Positions 11,521 to 24,027 of a stretch of DNA of 64,000 bases are shown here, in pieces. The notes under the pieces were generated by a model that was not told the origin of the DNA, searched no databases, and saw nothing but the letters and a program-made list of their open reading frames with translations. The number at the start of each line of letters is the position of its first letter. Position 1 is the first letter of the stretch. The position numbers and the translations under genes were made by a program. The stretch is from Epiperipatus broadwayi (taxonomy: Eukaryota > Onychophora > Udeonychophora > Euonychophora > Peripatidae), in the NCBI GenBank assembly GCA_028023455.1, contig JAQFVV010013361.1, positions 1 to 64,000 of the forward strand. Direction: 5' to 3'.

Positions 11521-12725
11521 AATGTGCTTTTCTGTAGTTCTGTATCAGTTTAAATTAATAATTTTAGGTTGCATAAATAAATAAACATATTGAAAGAGAA
11601 CTAAATTTTAAAGCACCAAGGATTAATCTAAACAAATTTAGCAACTCGTCTTTAATTAAAATAAGTAATTAAAATGATAATGATAGCCACCACTAAAAAA
11701 TGATATAATAAACTATTAAAATAATGTATTAATTAAATGTATTTTATCTATACAATTTTAAAAAGAAGGCATTATATATAGAGAGATATTTAAGTCAAAT
11801 TCAATATTTGCAATGCAAATTTAATTATTTACATTTGAATATTACAATATAGACGATTCTTTATATCTGACGTAATTATAGTAGAATTGAAGTTTCTCTT
11901 ACTATTAGAATTTGGAGAGTATTAATGAATGACGCAATATTCATTAAATCATAAATCGTTTTTTTTTGTTTTAAGGATCGTGTGACATTCGAAGTATTAT
12001 TTGGTGCAATAGGGTGCACATGCAATTAATTTTCACTGAAAATAATTTTATTACAATAAATAAGAATGAATTGATTTTATTCTAAGTCATGTGACATTTA
12101 GTGAGCACAGTAAATCCAATCAGCCAATAGATATTAGTTTTTCCTCCCTTTGGAAATCCATACAGGGATCCAACAATCTATAATTGTATGAAATCTCATA
12201 GAACCTTATAACATTAAAGCAACAGAATCTTCAAAGTTTCAAAATATTGCATCCAAACCTTGTGCTCTTTATATGACTAATTCAAAAATCTTTACTAGCA
12301 GACACTTTTTTTTTTTTATATTAAACTCAATTCTTTTCATGCAATTAAAAAATAAATTGCAACCACCATTTTCTTTAAAAACTTTCATTTCTTGTTTTCT
12401 GAATCAAAAATCAAGCTTTATCCATTGTCAACTGCATTAACAGAATGCCAGACTCTAGAGTTCAAGGGTCATGTATCACATTCAGTTCTGACATTTTTGA
12501 CCCTCAAAATTGCTATGAACTAAGCAAAAACAATTTGATTATTTACATTATAAAAATTCAAACATCAACATTCTTGTTCTCCACCTTCCAAACATTTATT
12601 ATGGATTTTTTCAAGGATTTAAGCAATCCGAATTGAGTGATTTTATACACATGTTGATAATATATTTCTATCCCCAGCCCCCTCATTTTTTTAAATACAT
12701 GATTCTACATTTGTAATAATGTTTA
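11521..12725. other. AT-rich sequence, nothing recognised
   Basis: Several homeodomain-like TAATTA clusters lie between 11540 and 11760 but cannot be told from base composition. The 63-codon frame at 12445-12636 has no motif. Confidence 0.4.
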
Positions 12726-12884
12726 TATTAATTAAACCCTTGAAAAGGACTACAATAAATGGTTGAAATGTTAAAAACAAAAATTTTGAGATTTTAATGT
12801 TCATAATATTGGCCTTTGATTCAATAAATAATAAGTAGTAAATAATAAGAACAAACAAGTATTACTGATATCATTCAATAAATT

Positions 12885-13110
12885 AAGACACTGTAATGGA
12901 GTTGGGATTTTGCTAGAAAAGGTGATGGTAGATGGATAGTTGAAATTTTAAACTGGGTTCCATGTGAGATGTATGAATGAAATAAGAAAGTGTGCTGGTC
13001 TGATGTGAGGAAGAGAAGTTAGAAATCAAAGAAAAAAGATTGAACTTGGAGAGATGTTCACCCTGCAGAAGATCAATAATAGGTAAAAATGACGATAAGG
13101 ATGATGATGA
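12885..13110 (+). pseudogene. RTE-clade LINE, 3' end fragment
   Basis: Aligns with the last 190 bp of the RTE reading frame at 52340-52557: shared stretches include GATAGTTGAAATTTTAAACT and GAAATAAGAAAGTGTGCTGG, and the end corresponds to the LGE-x-F-x-LQ peptide. Deletions break the frame. It ends in GATGATGATGA, the RTE-type short-repeat tail. Confidence 0.8.
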
Positions 13111-14450
13111 AGTAATAACTAATGGCTTTTAAGAAAAATGATGATTGGAACTATTTTTTCTAATTAAAAAATTTCTGAATTTATTTTTATTAGGAAAAAA
13201 ATTTTTTTTAAAGTTATATAATAGAACAGTCACATCATAATCTGAATCTGCGATAGGGAGAAGAAGAAAAAATTTTCCTTTATAAATAGAACAATATTTC
13301 CTGAGATTATTAACATACTGGTAAATTGTCAAACTCGAGGTAAAACTTTCTCAATCGTAGTTCAGCATACACTTTTAAACAACATATGATCTTATGACCA
13401 ACTAACCCTTGATATCTATTTTTTATTTTGTTGTAAGATTTATAGAACATGCAGATGTAAAATAATTAAAACTGTAAGAAAATATTTCCCTCATGGATGA
13501 GGTATTCTGTACTTTTATAGTCTTAGTGCAAATATCCCACATTTGATTAAAGATATATGTTGATATCCATGATAAAAGATTTTGGTTGATAATATCTTAA
13601 AGCAGTATGGTAATATAAGATTGAATGATTGCTTAGCAATATAGATTCACAACATTTATGGACTCGTAGTTTAATATTTCTCTTCAAATATGTTTCAGTT
13701 AAACAAAAATAAAATTTTATAGCCCTATATTTAAGAACACTTATGATGTTTTTTTGGAAGATGAAATAGCTAATCCTTAATAATAACTGATGTTAATTGT
13801 ATAGATGTCAAGCTAGTGTTTCAATATATATGATATGATCATTGACTATATTGGGTTACACTAGCAAAATTCCCCAAAATAAACATCTTAATAAAAGGAT
13901 TTATCAAAATTATATGAAAACTTGAAAATCAAATTATTAGATGAGATTGTATTGAGAATGGCATTTAATAACAACAAATCTTCAGATAGTCACAAAATGT
14001 TATCATTCCCTCTTTGTGATTTAATGTATTGTTAGAGTGGCAGCAGACTCAAAAGCTAAAGATCTGTGAATTTGCAGCTTAGCTCTAATATTTGTGATAC
14101 TTGAATATTATATGATCTTCGGAGAAACATACTATTTGATTACTACTTATTTAATCATGAAAATCTAATGCTTAATATGTCTATCTACATTCTTGTAAAG
14201 AGTTTAATATATATCAATATTTACTCATATGCAAGTAAATATAAAGATGCTTTAAAACATCATTGGAAATCAATGACATTTTATAACAGAGTGTGTGGAC
14301 ATTTGATTCTTTAATAAGATATCTTTTTTTAAAAATCCAATTTTGTTGTCAATTTTTATCTATTGATCATATTTCCAGTTTCTAATCTACTGCCAAGATG
14401 GAATAGAGGAAATGAAAAATTATCACACATAGTAAAGATCACAGTGGTAC
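13111..14450. other. AT-rich intergenic sequence, nothing recognised
   Basis: No supported gene or shared repeat noticed. Confidence 0.45.
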
Positions 14451-14454
14451 TGGT

Positions 14455-14724
14455 AGGTAGGTAATTTAGATTGCGCTTTACGCAAAAAAGTGAAGCTTGT
14501 CTCAATCTTATTAAAAGTTATATGGCTTAGTGCTTTCAGAGACCTTGGGTCTCCATAATCATAGCCTACTTTTAACTGAAGTTTAGTTTTGATTTATGTA
14601 AAATTTTATGCAAATTTTATAACGACCATTTTCTGGAGATTGCAAAGCACGATTCTTTCCGGTTTATTGCACAATTGAGACAGCTTCACTTTTTTGCATA
14701 AAGCACAATCTAAATTACTTACTA
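14455..14724. repeat. Palindromic element enclosing a diverged hammerhead
   Basis: Arms of about 50 bp (14457-14507 and 14671-14723) are reverse complements with few differences (GGTAATTTAGATTGCGCTTT against AAAGCACAATCTAAATTACT). The loop of about 160 bp contains the hammerhead-like motif at 14524-14566. A short relative of the arm (AAATTGTGCTTTACAC) forms a small palindrome at 36464-36510. Confidence 0.65.
14524..14566 (-). ncRNA. Variant hammerhead motif with A3-U8 core pair
   Basis: Minus strand: stem I GGCU/AGCC (4 bp), core AUGAUUA (C3 to A and G8 to U, together restoring a 3-8 pair), one extra U, stem II of 7 bp (GGAGACC/GGUCUCU, loop CAA), intact GAAA, stem III AG/CU around CA, A at position 17. 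All three helices form. Whether it can cleave is untested; the extra base before stem II is atypical. Confidence 0.5.
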
Positions 14725-15639
14725 ATCAAAGGTGAAGTAGAAAACTACTTTGCTGCAGACATAAGGTGTTGGATACAATGCCCATGATCTAGGGTTCGAA
14801 TGTGGGTTAAGTTAATTTTTTTAAGTGATTTTTTTTCTTCAAATAATTGACCTATAGCTAATACAGATAACCATTTAACATCAATCTGCAAATGGGTATC
14901 TTGTTATTTTTAGTTAAAGAATTAAACAAGCATGAGAAATGTTTTTATCTACATCCATTAATTGGCATATTTGTGAATATTGACATCTCTTTTGCTATTC
15001 TTCTGTGAATGGCTGATAAAGAAAGTTTGCTCTGCAATAAGTTATTTACTGTAATGCTATTTTCACATTTTCTTACTAAATACAACACTGCTTAAATACA
15101 TAATATGTTACATAGACCAAATGTGATCACTGAGAAATAATTCAACTCCATCTCATTCACAGATAATTTAGTTTGGGATTTTATAAAGTCACAAACAGGC
15201 CCTTAAACATTTATTTCTAGATAGAAAACCCATGCTTGATCATCCAAAGTAGTCATTAAATGGATATCTAGTTATTTTTAGTGATAGATTAGTAGGTGTG
15301 TTGATCAGGTAAGTATCAATGCTTTCTGCATTGGATATAAAATATGAAATCTAAGTTTATAATATATGCTGGTGGTGTTGTTGTACTCCAGTTGGTATTA
15401 AGACTAGGAGTATTTAGACTGAGTATTTTTACTTTGATATTTTGAAATGAGTTTATTTATTACTGGACTGCATATGTTTTGTCTATGTTGCCATCAATAA
15501 ATTGTAAACAATTTGAAGTTTTTTATATTTGAAATAATTAATAATAGTGTGATTTTATATTTAAAAATATATAATCTGCATTTCAAGTAGATGAAGTTAT
15601 GGTAATGTGATTGGAAATATTATTTTTAAATATTATCAT
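14725..15639. other. Intergenic sequence, nothing recognised
   Basis: No supported coding frame or repeat-family match. Confidence 0.45.
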
Positions 15640-16145
15640 TCCACTACAGAATCCTCTCTAATTATACACCATTTTTCCAATCTCTAGCTTCTCTTCTGTT
15701 CAGCAACTTTTTTTATCTCATCCATCAATCTGTTTCTAGGTCTTTTCCATTTTTTATAAATCTAGTTTAAAAATTTAATTGTCTTTCTATTGTCACCTGT
15801 TTGCTAATATAGCTATACTAACTCCATTTTGAGTTCTTAATTCTAGCGTTTGTTTTTTTCAATCATGTATTTTGCTTTCAATTTTTTCTTGTTACTCCTT
15901 ACATACATCACACAATATTTCACTGTATTGTATGAAGTCTTTATGTTCTTCCTATATTCATTGCCTAAGTTTCAAATCTCTAAATGAGTTCTGGTGAAAT
16001 AAATATTTTCAACAATATTTTTTTCTAATAAAATAGATTTATTTCTTTTAATTCTATGATTAATTTTATGCATAATATTTCCATTTGCATTAATAATCTG
16101 ACTAAAATATTTATATTCTTTTAATTTTTACTTACCAATATTTAT
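15640..16145 (-). pseudogene. RTE-clade LINE, strongly diverged 3' fragment
   Basis: Collinear on the minus strand with the C-terminal third of the RTE frame, as in the better preserved minus copy at 62.58-63.17 kb. Shared plus-strand landmarks are CTCATCCATCAATCTG, TTTCTAGGTCTTTTCCATT, TTCAAATCTCT, TTAATTCTATGATTAATTTT and TCCATTTGCATTAATAATCT. Many indels and stops; an old copy. Confidence 0.7.
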
Positions 16146-17334
16146 TATCTATCTTGTTGATTTCCTGGAGCATTAAAGCATTATTTTTCCAAATCACAAC
16201 ATTTGCAAATCCTTAAAATGATTTAAGTGAGTCTCATTTATTTTTATTTACTTAGCCTCCTATTTTAATTCTCAAAATAAAATTGCTATGGAAAAATTTG
16301 GAAATTAGAATCACCCCTGCCTTTTGTCTCACGTCAAAATATTAGACAAATCTACTGTTTAACATCTAAATTTTCTTACCTGGACTCTCGATAACTAACC
16401 TTAATAAGTTAAGTAGGCATTCCGAATTAAGATAATATTTTAATTATTAGAATACGTATTTGCGAAATCTATTATTAATAACATTTTTATATAATGCAAA
16501 TATATACATAGGATATAAAACTCTATGGCACATAAAATAATAAATTCAAAACAGACTTGCAAAAAGACCTAGATCGGCGGATTCACTTTTCAGATCTGAT
16601 GTTCCAGATTAAAAATTCTTTTTATATTCTAATGGTCCCTGTTTTTTAATCAATGTGCCCATTAAAATATTCTGCTCTCTTTTTTATATTGTCCTATATT
16701 AGTGTGTTTTTTAATTTCTGTAGTAACTGTTGTAAATTTCATTTTAATTACTCAATTTAAATGGGAAATATAGCATTGCTTTTCTCTACTCTAGTAATAC
16801 TGATTTGTTACATTAACCTTAACTACATGCATAATCTTCTAAATGTTGGGTTTTTTTTCTTTTACTTTTCTTGATTTTCTTGACTAAAGTATCTTTCTGT
16901 TTTCTTTGTTTCTTTTTGAAGTTTCACCAGTGTATATTCACTGTTTTTTTCTTCTTGAGATTTGCAGTCTTCTATACCTGTAACTTCATTTTGACAGATA
17001 AGTTTTGTGTGACATGGATGTATAATGATCTACATTCACCACCATTTTCTGTTGTACTTTTATAGTATTACTGCAAATCATCCAGAAATTCATTTTGGCA
17101 GATTAATTGCCATCTTCTTTTGTCTTCACTTTTATAACAAACTGGCCACTGAATCAGCTCATCAAATTGTCTATAAATGAAGCTCTGTCAATCTATATGT
17201 AATTTTGCATACTATGGAGAATCAAGGGTTAACTTCTTAATAAGACAAGCCCAGCATAGATATTTGTACAAAAGAGCAAAGAAAAGCAATGAATATTCCT
17301 CAATATTTGCAAACCATTAACAAAATTCTAACCA
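16146..17334. other. AT-rich intergenic sequence, nothing recognised
   Basis: The T-rich frame at 16871-17065 is a composition artefact. Confidence 0.45.
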
Positions 17335-17480
17335 TAAATTCGATTTTTCTAGAGCTGAAATTGTATGCATTGAGAGGGAAGATAGAAAATGAAAAATAAA
17401 AAAGGCTTGGGCAATAGCTAAAAAGTCGATTTTCTATAAGGAAATAACACACAATCATTCCCCTCTTGAAGATGTAGATT
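17335..17480 (+). pseudogene. Retroelement C-terminal-like relic A
   Basis: Reads VCIEREDRK, a stop, then KIKKAWAIAK in one frame. A related relic at 56630-56760 reads VC-like CTERDDRKRKYKEA, a stop, then AIARDSHFINQ. The pattern (Arg-rich segment followed by EAxAI and a conserved N) resembles the end of GIY-YIG or PLE-type retroelement proteins. Assignment is tentative; what is seen directly is that the two loci encode related peptides. Confidence 0.35.
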
Positions 17481-18595
17481 CTTTAAAGGATTTAAATATT
17501 TTTGAATATTAAATAAATAAATTTAAATGATTTTGAATATTTATCAAGTATACATATAGATTATAAACACTAAAGAAGTGAAAGTGCTATTATTATGATG
17601 TTATGAATAAAAGTTAAATTTAAAATATATAGGCTATCTTTTTTGTATAAATGACCAGAACATCTATGTGAATATTACTAACATATACATTTTCTGTGAG
17701 GTAATATTTCTTTTGATAGTTGGTATATCAATTTATTAAATCTTCTTAATAATATTAATGGTAATTAATCTTATTAAATCCAGTAACAGTAGGAAGGATT
17801 TAAGAGCTAAATAATCCTGAATTTATTCTCAATTCATCATAATGCTCAATCATTATCTAACTTCCAAAGCTCTTAATTATTCAATTACTTATATAATTTA
17901 TTAGTACAGCCTGCAATTTTATCCTGCATTGAACTATATGGACACCAAATGTATAAATATGAGTCAGTATAAATCAAGGATGGGAATGGTGTGTGTGTTA
18001 ATATGTGATAAGTTTTTTATCTTAAACTTTCAGAATCTAGTTAAGATAAAACAATGGATAGATGGTAGTGGATCTTAAAGATAACTGGTATTGAAGCTAA
18101 ATAAGATATGAAAAATCATGTGTATTGTTGTGATGTATCTTCTAACATAAGATAGAAGGAATCTTCAGTTTTATAAATTAAGGTATCTAAAATGTAACAA
18201 ACTATCATATCTATGTAGAATGAAATGAGTTAACCTGGGTAAAACTTTAGAATTTTTTAAAAAAATTAAAAATATTTGTGAATAGCATGAAACATAAAAG
18301 GTGTCTGTAGATGAGTTGAATTTTAGTTTTATTGATAAAGGTAAGAGTGGTTAAAGATTGGGTTTTATAGTATGGAGAATTGATTGCAAAACCAACAGTG
18401 AATGGTCTGGAGTAAGTTGAAAATAATTAGGAAGATATGAGAAAATAGGTATATTATTTTTGATATTAATGTTATTAACTTATTTATCTATAAAATATAA
18501 AAGTCTATATCTTTTGTCTATAATAATTGGTTTTTTTGGAATTTTGTCATCAATTATCAAATGGATGTATGTTTTATCATTTAATATCTTGTCAG
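17481..18595. other. AT-rich intergenic sequence, nothing recognised
   Basis: The 62-codon frame at 18460-18648 overlaps the start of the R3 array and is not considered coding. Confidence 0.45.
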
Positions 18596-19782
18596 GTAGA
18601 ATTATAAATTTATTTAATGCAATTGATTATGTAAGTAATATTTACTAAGGCAATAAACCTTTAAGCATGTGCACTTGAAAATGAGAAGGTAGGGACCTCT
18701 ACAGGTCTTAACCACAAGCTTATGCTTTGGAAGAAAAGTGGGAACCTTATTTACTTCAACCTACTTTCTATATAAATAGGTGAAGCTGAAATGGTTAGAA
18801 CTGAGAGCGTGAAGCTATTCAGTACTTCACTGATTAAGTCCACAATTCCTATTACCCATTAGTACTTGTGAAATCTTTTGATTTACAATGGTCAATGGAA
18901 AGATCTTATAGTTAGAAGTCTATTACGATAATTTAAAGTTGTATAAGTTTATTTAACGCACATTGATTATGTAAGTAATATTTATTAAGGCAATAAACCT
19001 TTAAGCATGTGCGCTTGAAAATGCGAAGGTAGGGACCTCTACAGGTCTTAACCACAAGCTTACACTTTGGACACAAAGAGGAGAACCTTCTTTACTTCAA
19101 CCTAATTTCTATATAAATAGGTGATGCTGCATTAAATAAATTTATAATTACAACTTTAAATTATCATAATAGATTTCTAACTATAAGATCTTTCCATTGA
19201 CTTGTTGTAAATCAAAAGATTTCATGAGTACTAATGGGTAATAGGAATTGTGGACTTAATCAGTGAAGTATTGAATAGCTTTACACCTCAGTTCTAACTG
19301 CTTAAGCTTCACCTATTTATATAGAAAGTAGGTTGAAGTAAAGAAGGTTCCCCTCTTTTCTTCCAAAGTGTAAGCTTGTGGTTAAGACCTGTAGAGGTCC
19401 CTACCTTCACATTTTCAAGTATACATGCTTAAAGGTTTATTGCCTTAGTAAATATTACTTACATAATCAATGTGCATTAAATAAATTTGTAATTACAACT
19501 TTAAATTATAGTAATAGATTTCTAACTATAAGATCTTTCCATTGACTCATTGTAAATCGAAAGATTTCACAAGTACTAATGGGTAATAGGAATTGTGAAC
19601 ATAATCAGTGAAGTATTGAATAGCTTAATGCTCTCAGTTCTAACTGCTTCAGCTTCACCTATTTATATAGAAAGTAGGTTGAAGTAAAGAAGGTTCCCCT
19701 CTTTTCTTCCAAAGCATAAGCTTGTGGTTAAGACCTGTAGAGGTCCTTACCTTCGCATTTTCAAGTACCCATGCTTAAAGTT
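18596..19782. repeat. R3: four-copy array, two direct units facing two inverted units
   Basis: Unit of about 345 bp. Copies 1 (18596-18942) and 2 (18943-19130, shortened) are direct. Copies 3 (about 19131-19477) and 4 (about 19478-19782) are inverted. Each holds AAGGTAGGGACCTCTACAGG followed by TCTTAACCACAAGCTTA, with an internal GACCT/AGGTC hairpin, and TATATAAATAGGTGA. The outcome is a long head-to-head palindrome. No coding capacity. The right edge is followed by a diverged CTGAATA...GAAACG motif on the minus strand (19800-19822). Confidence 0.8.
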
Positions 19783-22524
19783 GTAGAATGTATATTAACG
19801 TTTCAAGCCTATTCAGATCTAAATAAAGTAAAAAAAAGTCACAGTTTGGTAATTGAATAAAACTATTGAATCCAACTTGCAACTTGATGCTTGAATGACA
19901 AATGATTTCCTAAAGAATCAATATTATAAAAATTAAATATAAAAGGAAAATATTTGTGTTGATGCAGAATGTTTATTCAATATTGCGTTTTTTAAAGATT
20001 AATGAAGAAAGAATAGATTGCTCTTAGTTTTTTCTAGTTTACCAAAGCACATAAAGTACTTCCATAGTCACATGATTTGCCGAGCTTTGTTGTTTTATTA
20101 CTTGTCAGATAATTAAACTTATTTATACTATGAGTTTTTTTACATTACATGTAATAAAGTAATAAGTTACACCTTTTTAAGTTTTTATAGTTGATTTTTG
20201 TTTAGGCAACAGGCAATGGATAGGAAAATGATCTTCATATATGGTTAAATATGAATAACAAATAAACTGTTTTCAACTAACAATGCCTCCTGATGCTTTG
20301 CAAGAATAGGATATTGGTTGAAAGTTGCAATTTTTGTGACTTCTTATTTCCTTTTTTATTAATTTAAGTTAATATAGGCTCAGTTATCATGTAGCTTTTG
20401 TGCCACTTACTAGAAGTTCTTAGTTTTGAACTTTGTTAAAGGTAAAACAATCATTAATGAGCCAAGTTGGAATTGGATTTAAGACAATAGTTTTAGCTGG
20501 GCTAAGATTTATATTTAAATAAGAGTATTAAGATTTCCCTCTGATTAACATAGAAATGGAACTAATCTAGAAAATGTGGTCTAAAAATGACTGTTTTATA
20601 CAGTTTGGCTAGAATAATGCAGGATGCAGTGATAATACTAAAGACAATTTTAAATTTATTTTTTTAAACATAGATGCATAAAATGCATAAACTTTATACA
20701 AACTGTTGAAAATCAGAATGAAGGATATCTGTGACTACGAAGATGTTAAAATATAAAAATGATATAGATGCTTTTAGTAAAAATTATCTTTCAGTAAAGT
20801 GAATTTTAGAGGAACAGGTAAATAGGTACAAATCATTATAAAAGAACATGAATACATATATGGTCAAGGCAATAGCACAATAGCATTTAATAGGCAACAT
20901 TATAGTTAAGAGTCAGAATAGAAGTTAATATTATATAAGAATTTACACATGCAGATTGTTGGATGGATCATAGATTAGTTTCCTTCAAGGTTAAAATGAA
21001 AGTTGCATTAAAAATAGATTTTATTCCAGTCATGATATTAATTCTTTAGAAGTATCTACTATATAGGCTAAATTTCAACAACTATGAAACAAAATTGTTA
21101 ATTTTAAGTTTCAGGATTACTCTTAAATTATAAATATAAATAAATCTTTTCTTGTGTTCAATAAAGAAAAAAATCATGAGGTTTTTTGATAATGGTCTTA
21201 CCTCTAGTGTCTTTACTTTAAAAAAAAAAAAAACATAGAATTTTATGTTTGGCAGAGCTCCACAGTAAATACAATGATTTTAAGACAGAAATGCAATCAT
21301 TGATAAATACTTAAGAAGGATCACTGAAAACTTCTAAGAAGATACTCTTATTCATATATTGTGGTTACTTTAGATCTTTTTTAATGTAATAAAACCAACA
21401 TATAGGCATGAGTATCACAATCCTATTAAATCCAAAAGTGGCTCTCTTGTAAGATGACCAAGATGTTTCTGAGTAGGTGAAAGTAGTTTGTCTTTTGATT
21501 TATAGAAGTATTGAAATGATAAATTTTAATGATATACTCCATTGTACCTAACATTTAAATTTGGACGAAGATTTACTTCTTAGTGAAGTAAAAATAGAAT
21601 TTTGTACTTTTAAAAATAGAAAGAAATTTTAAACTATAGTGATGATATATTAGTTTCAAAAAATTCAGAATTTTTTAGGAATATTTGGATTTATGAAGTT
21701 GTGCCACCTGATCTCAAGGATGTTTTTATTGTTTCAGTTTTTAAAAATAAAAGAATAGGATTGTGAAATTATCCTGGAATCTCATTTTTATCTACTGCAA
21801 CAAAAATACTTTCAACGTCTATCTCAACTAGATTGCTTCCAGTAATACTTAACTAGTTATAGAGAATCGATATGGTTTAAGAAGCTCAATAGATATTACT
21901 TTTCTTGTCAGGAAAATGCAATAAAAGTATTTAACTTAATTAATTAAACTGATCTATCACATGGTTTGAAATTGTTTACCAAATTTATTAGTATTATATA
22001 GCTTTTATATAATAGAATAAAAGAAATGTTATAACTATGTTTGGAAAATATGAGGCACTTGAAGTGAAAATCAGTGTTAAATAATTATATGTACCTGTTA
22101 TAACATTGTTCTATTTTTATGATAATGGTTTTTGGAGTTGTTTATAAGCAGCTTAATGAAAAATGCAATATAGGTTCAATGTTAGAAAATTTTATTTCAC
22201 CTGATAAAAAGTGAAACCCAAAATTTCACTTTTTATGGACTCTGAATTTATACAAAACTGATGGTTATACTCTTCATGCCAGTTCTGAAGATGATCTATA
22301 TAATGCAGTCAATATTTCAAATACAACGTATAAAGACTTTGGTTTAATAATTTATATTAAAAAAAAAAATAAGACATTTTTTTTTATCAGCCATTGATGG
22401 ATAAAAATCCTCTGCAAATTTTAGCTTGGATAGTTATCTACTTAAGAATTTAAATCAATTTAAATTATTTTGATAATTAAATAAGTAAATAGTTAAATAG
22501 ATTTAATTGTTGAAGTGCAGTATG

Positions 22525-22526
<2 letters not shown>
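19783..22526. other. AT-rich intergenic sequence, nothing recognised
   Basis: No gene, tRNA or shared repeat supported in this 2.7 kb. Confidence 0.4.

Positions 22527-22527
<1 letters not shown>

Positions 22528-22562
<35 letters not shown>
22528..22562. repeat. (TA)n microsatellite at the 3' side of R4
   Basis: About 17 TA units directly abutting the end of the R4 copy on its ribozyme-downstream side, in the position of a simple-repeat tail. Confidence 0.85.
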
Positions 22563-22566
<4 letters not shown>

Positions 22567-22756
22567 CACTAGATGGAGCTTACCAATAGCTCTAAGCAAG
22601 CTTTGTTTTTATAAGTGCCAAAAGAGATAGAATTCAAATCTCTATCATTATCCCTATCTCCAGACCAGCTGGTTTTGAATTTATGGCTCATGTCAGTGGA
22701 GGGCTGGGAGTCTAGAAACTAGATCTAAAATACTAACTCAAAAGTCAGCACTTATA
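22563..22756 (-). repeat. R4 family copy 1 with hammerhead relic
   Basis: In the minus-strand sense: leader with AGTATTTTAGATCTAG (shared with R5), hammerhead region, a trailer resembling R5 (AAAGCTTGCTTAGAGC) and GATCACTAGATGG near the end. TTTTATAAGTGC in the leader pairs with GCACTTATAAAA in the trailer (plus strand 22608-22625 and 22745-22756), so the ribozyme sits inside a foldback of about 150 bp. Confidence 0.7.
22658..22701 (-). ncRNA. Hammerhead relic, R4 family
   Basis: Minus strand: stem I CUCCA/UGGAG (5 bp), core CUGACAUGA (two extra bases against CUGANGA), decayed stem II, AAAA where GAAA is expected (G12 to A), stem III ACCA/UGGU around GC, C at position 17. Stems I and III are perfect; the core changes predict loss of activity. 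Confidence 0.55.
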
Positions 22757-22975
22757 AAATACGTTTCTATCAATCTGAATGCATGAATTTATCGGACATG
22801 TAAATGTCTTAAAATCCAGCCTACCAAACCAGATAGCTATATGGGTCTGAATTCAGCTCGGTTTCACCATATAGTAATAGCCTCTGCAATATATAGCATT
22901 GCAAAAACCTTCAAAGGTACACTTATAATAATTAAAACAAGTTATAAATTTTGTAACTTGTTTTAAGCTTGCATT

Positions 22976-23060
22976 TTATGATCACTAGATGGAGCTTACC
23001 AATAGCTCTAAACAAGCTTTGTTTTTATAAGTGCTGAAAGAGATAGAATTCAAAATTAGC
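22976..23060. repeat. R4 family copy 2, end fragment
   Basis: Repeats ATGATCACTAGATGGAGC, TTACCAATAGCTCTAAAC and AAAGAGATAGAATTC from R4 copy 1 and lacks the ribozyme segment. Confidence 0.8.
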
Positions 23061-24027
23061 TGGATTATATGACAAATCAATATGTTCTTCAATGGGCTTC
23101 ATGTGATACTATAATATCCACTATTCTAAAATCAATCTTTATTGAATTGGACATGTAAAATGAATGAATAATATATGACTTTTTGAAAAATTATTTTATA
23201 GTGAATTGGATCATGGCTTCTGTGGGAGATGTAGATTTCATTTTTGCTATAATGATAATCTCAAAGGGATTCTAAGGAAATGCAATATTTGTTGTTTTCA
23301 TTGGAAAAATATTACAGACAATAGAATACATTAGAAATCTATAGTTAGATATGGTATTGAAATATTTCAGAAAGAATTTTTTTATAGCAGTTAAAAGGCA
23401 GCATCACAAAATATTAAACAAATAAAAAAATGGATTTACATGTGGATGTATTATTGGTTCACAAAATTATTTGTATAATCATCACAAAACTCATCTCTAG
23501 TGCAGTATTATTTTATTGTCTTTTTTTTAGAGTTAAATTGAAGTGGCTATTCTTATTTGTGAGGTTCTACTGCTCCAGCTAATGAAATCTGTATAGCTTA
23601 AAATAAATAATGGTCAGTTTGTTTTAGACCAATCCATAAATTATTACTATTTATCATCTGGTAATCTGTGATTATTAGAGCTTACTTTGATGATGCTATT
23701 GTAGAAAACTGCTCTTGTTTATATACTATTGGGTATACTAAAAAAATCAATGATATTATATTCAATACAGTTACATAGTTAATTTTTAGGGGATTCTGTG
23801 ATGTTTGATTACTTTAAAGGTAGATAGGATACAAAACCAGCCATTTCCATCAGTAACTAAATTGAGTTTTTCTTTAGGGTTACTCATCTAAGAATCACCA
23901 CTGATATTATTATCTCAAAGTTTGATATGCTAACATTGCATTATAACTCACAGAAATCATAAACCAATAGTGAAAAAGGCATTAAGACAGATATTTAAAT
24001 AAAATCTAATGCATCACAATGTAATAT
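23061..24027. other. Intergenic sequence, nothing recognised
   Basis: No supported gene or repeat. Confidence 0.4.

Noticed and set aside
12731-12780. TTGAAAA ... GAAA motif resembling the U3-A8 class
   Set aside because: Stem II is four weak pairs with a 9-base loop and stems I and III do not form; could be chance or a very old relic.
18460-18648. 62-codon hydrophobic frame
   Set aside because: Ends inside the R3 array and has AT-driven Ile/Leu/Tyr composition.
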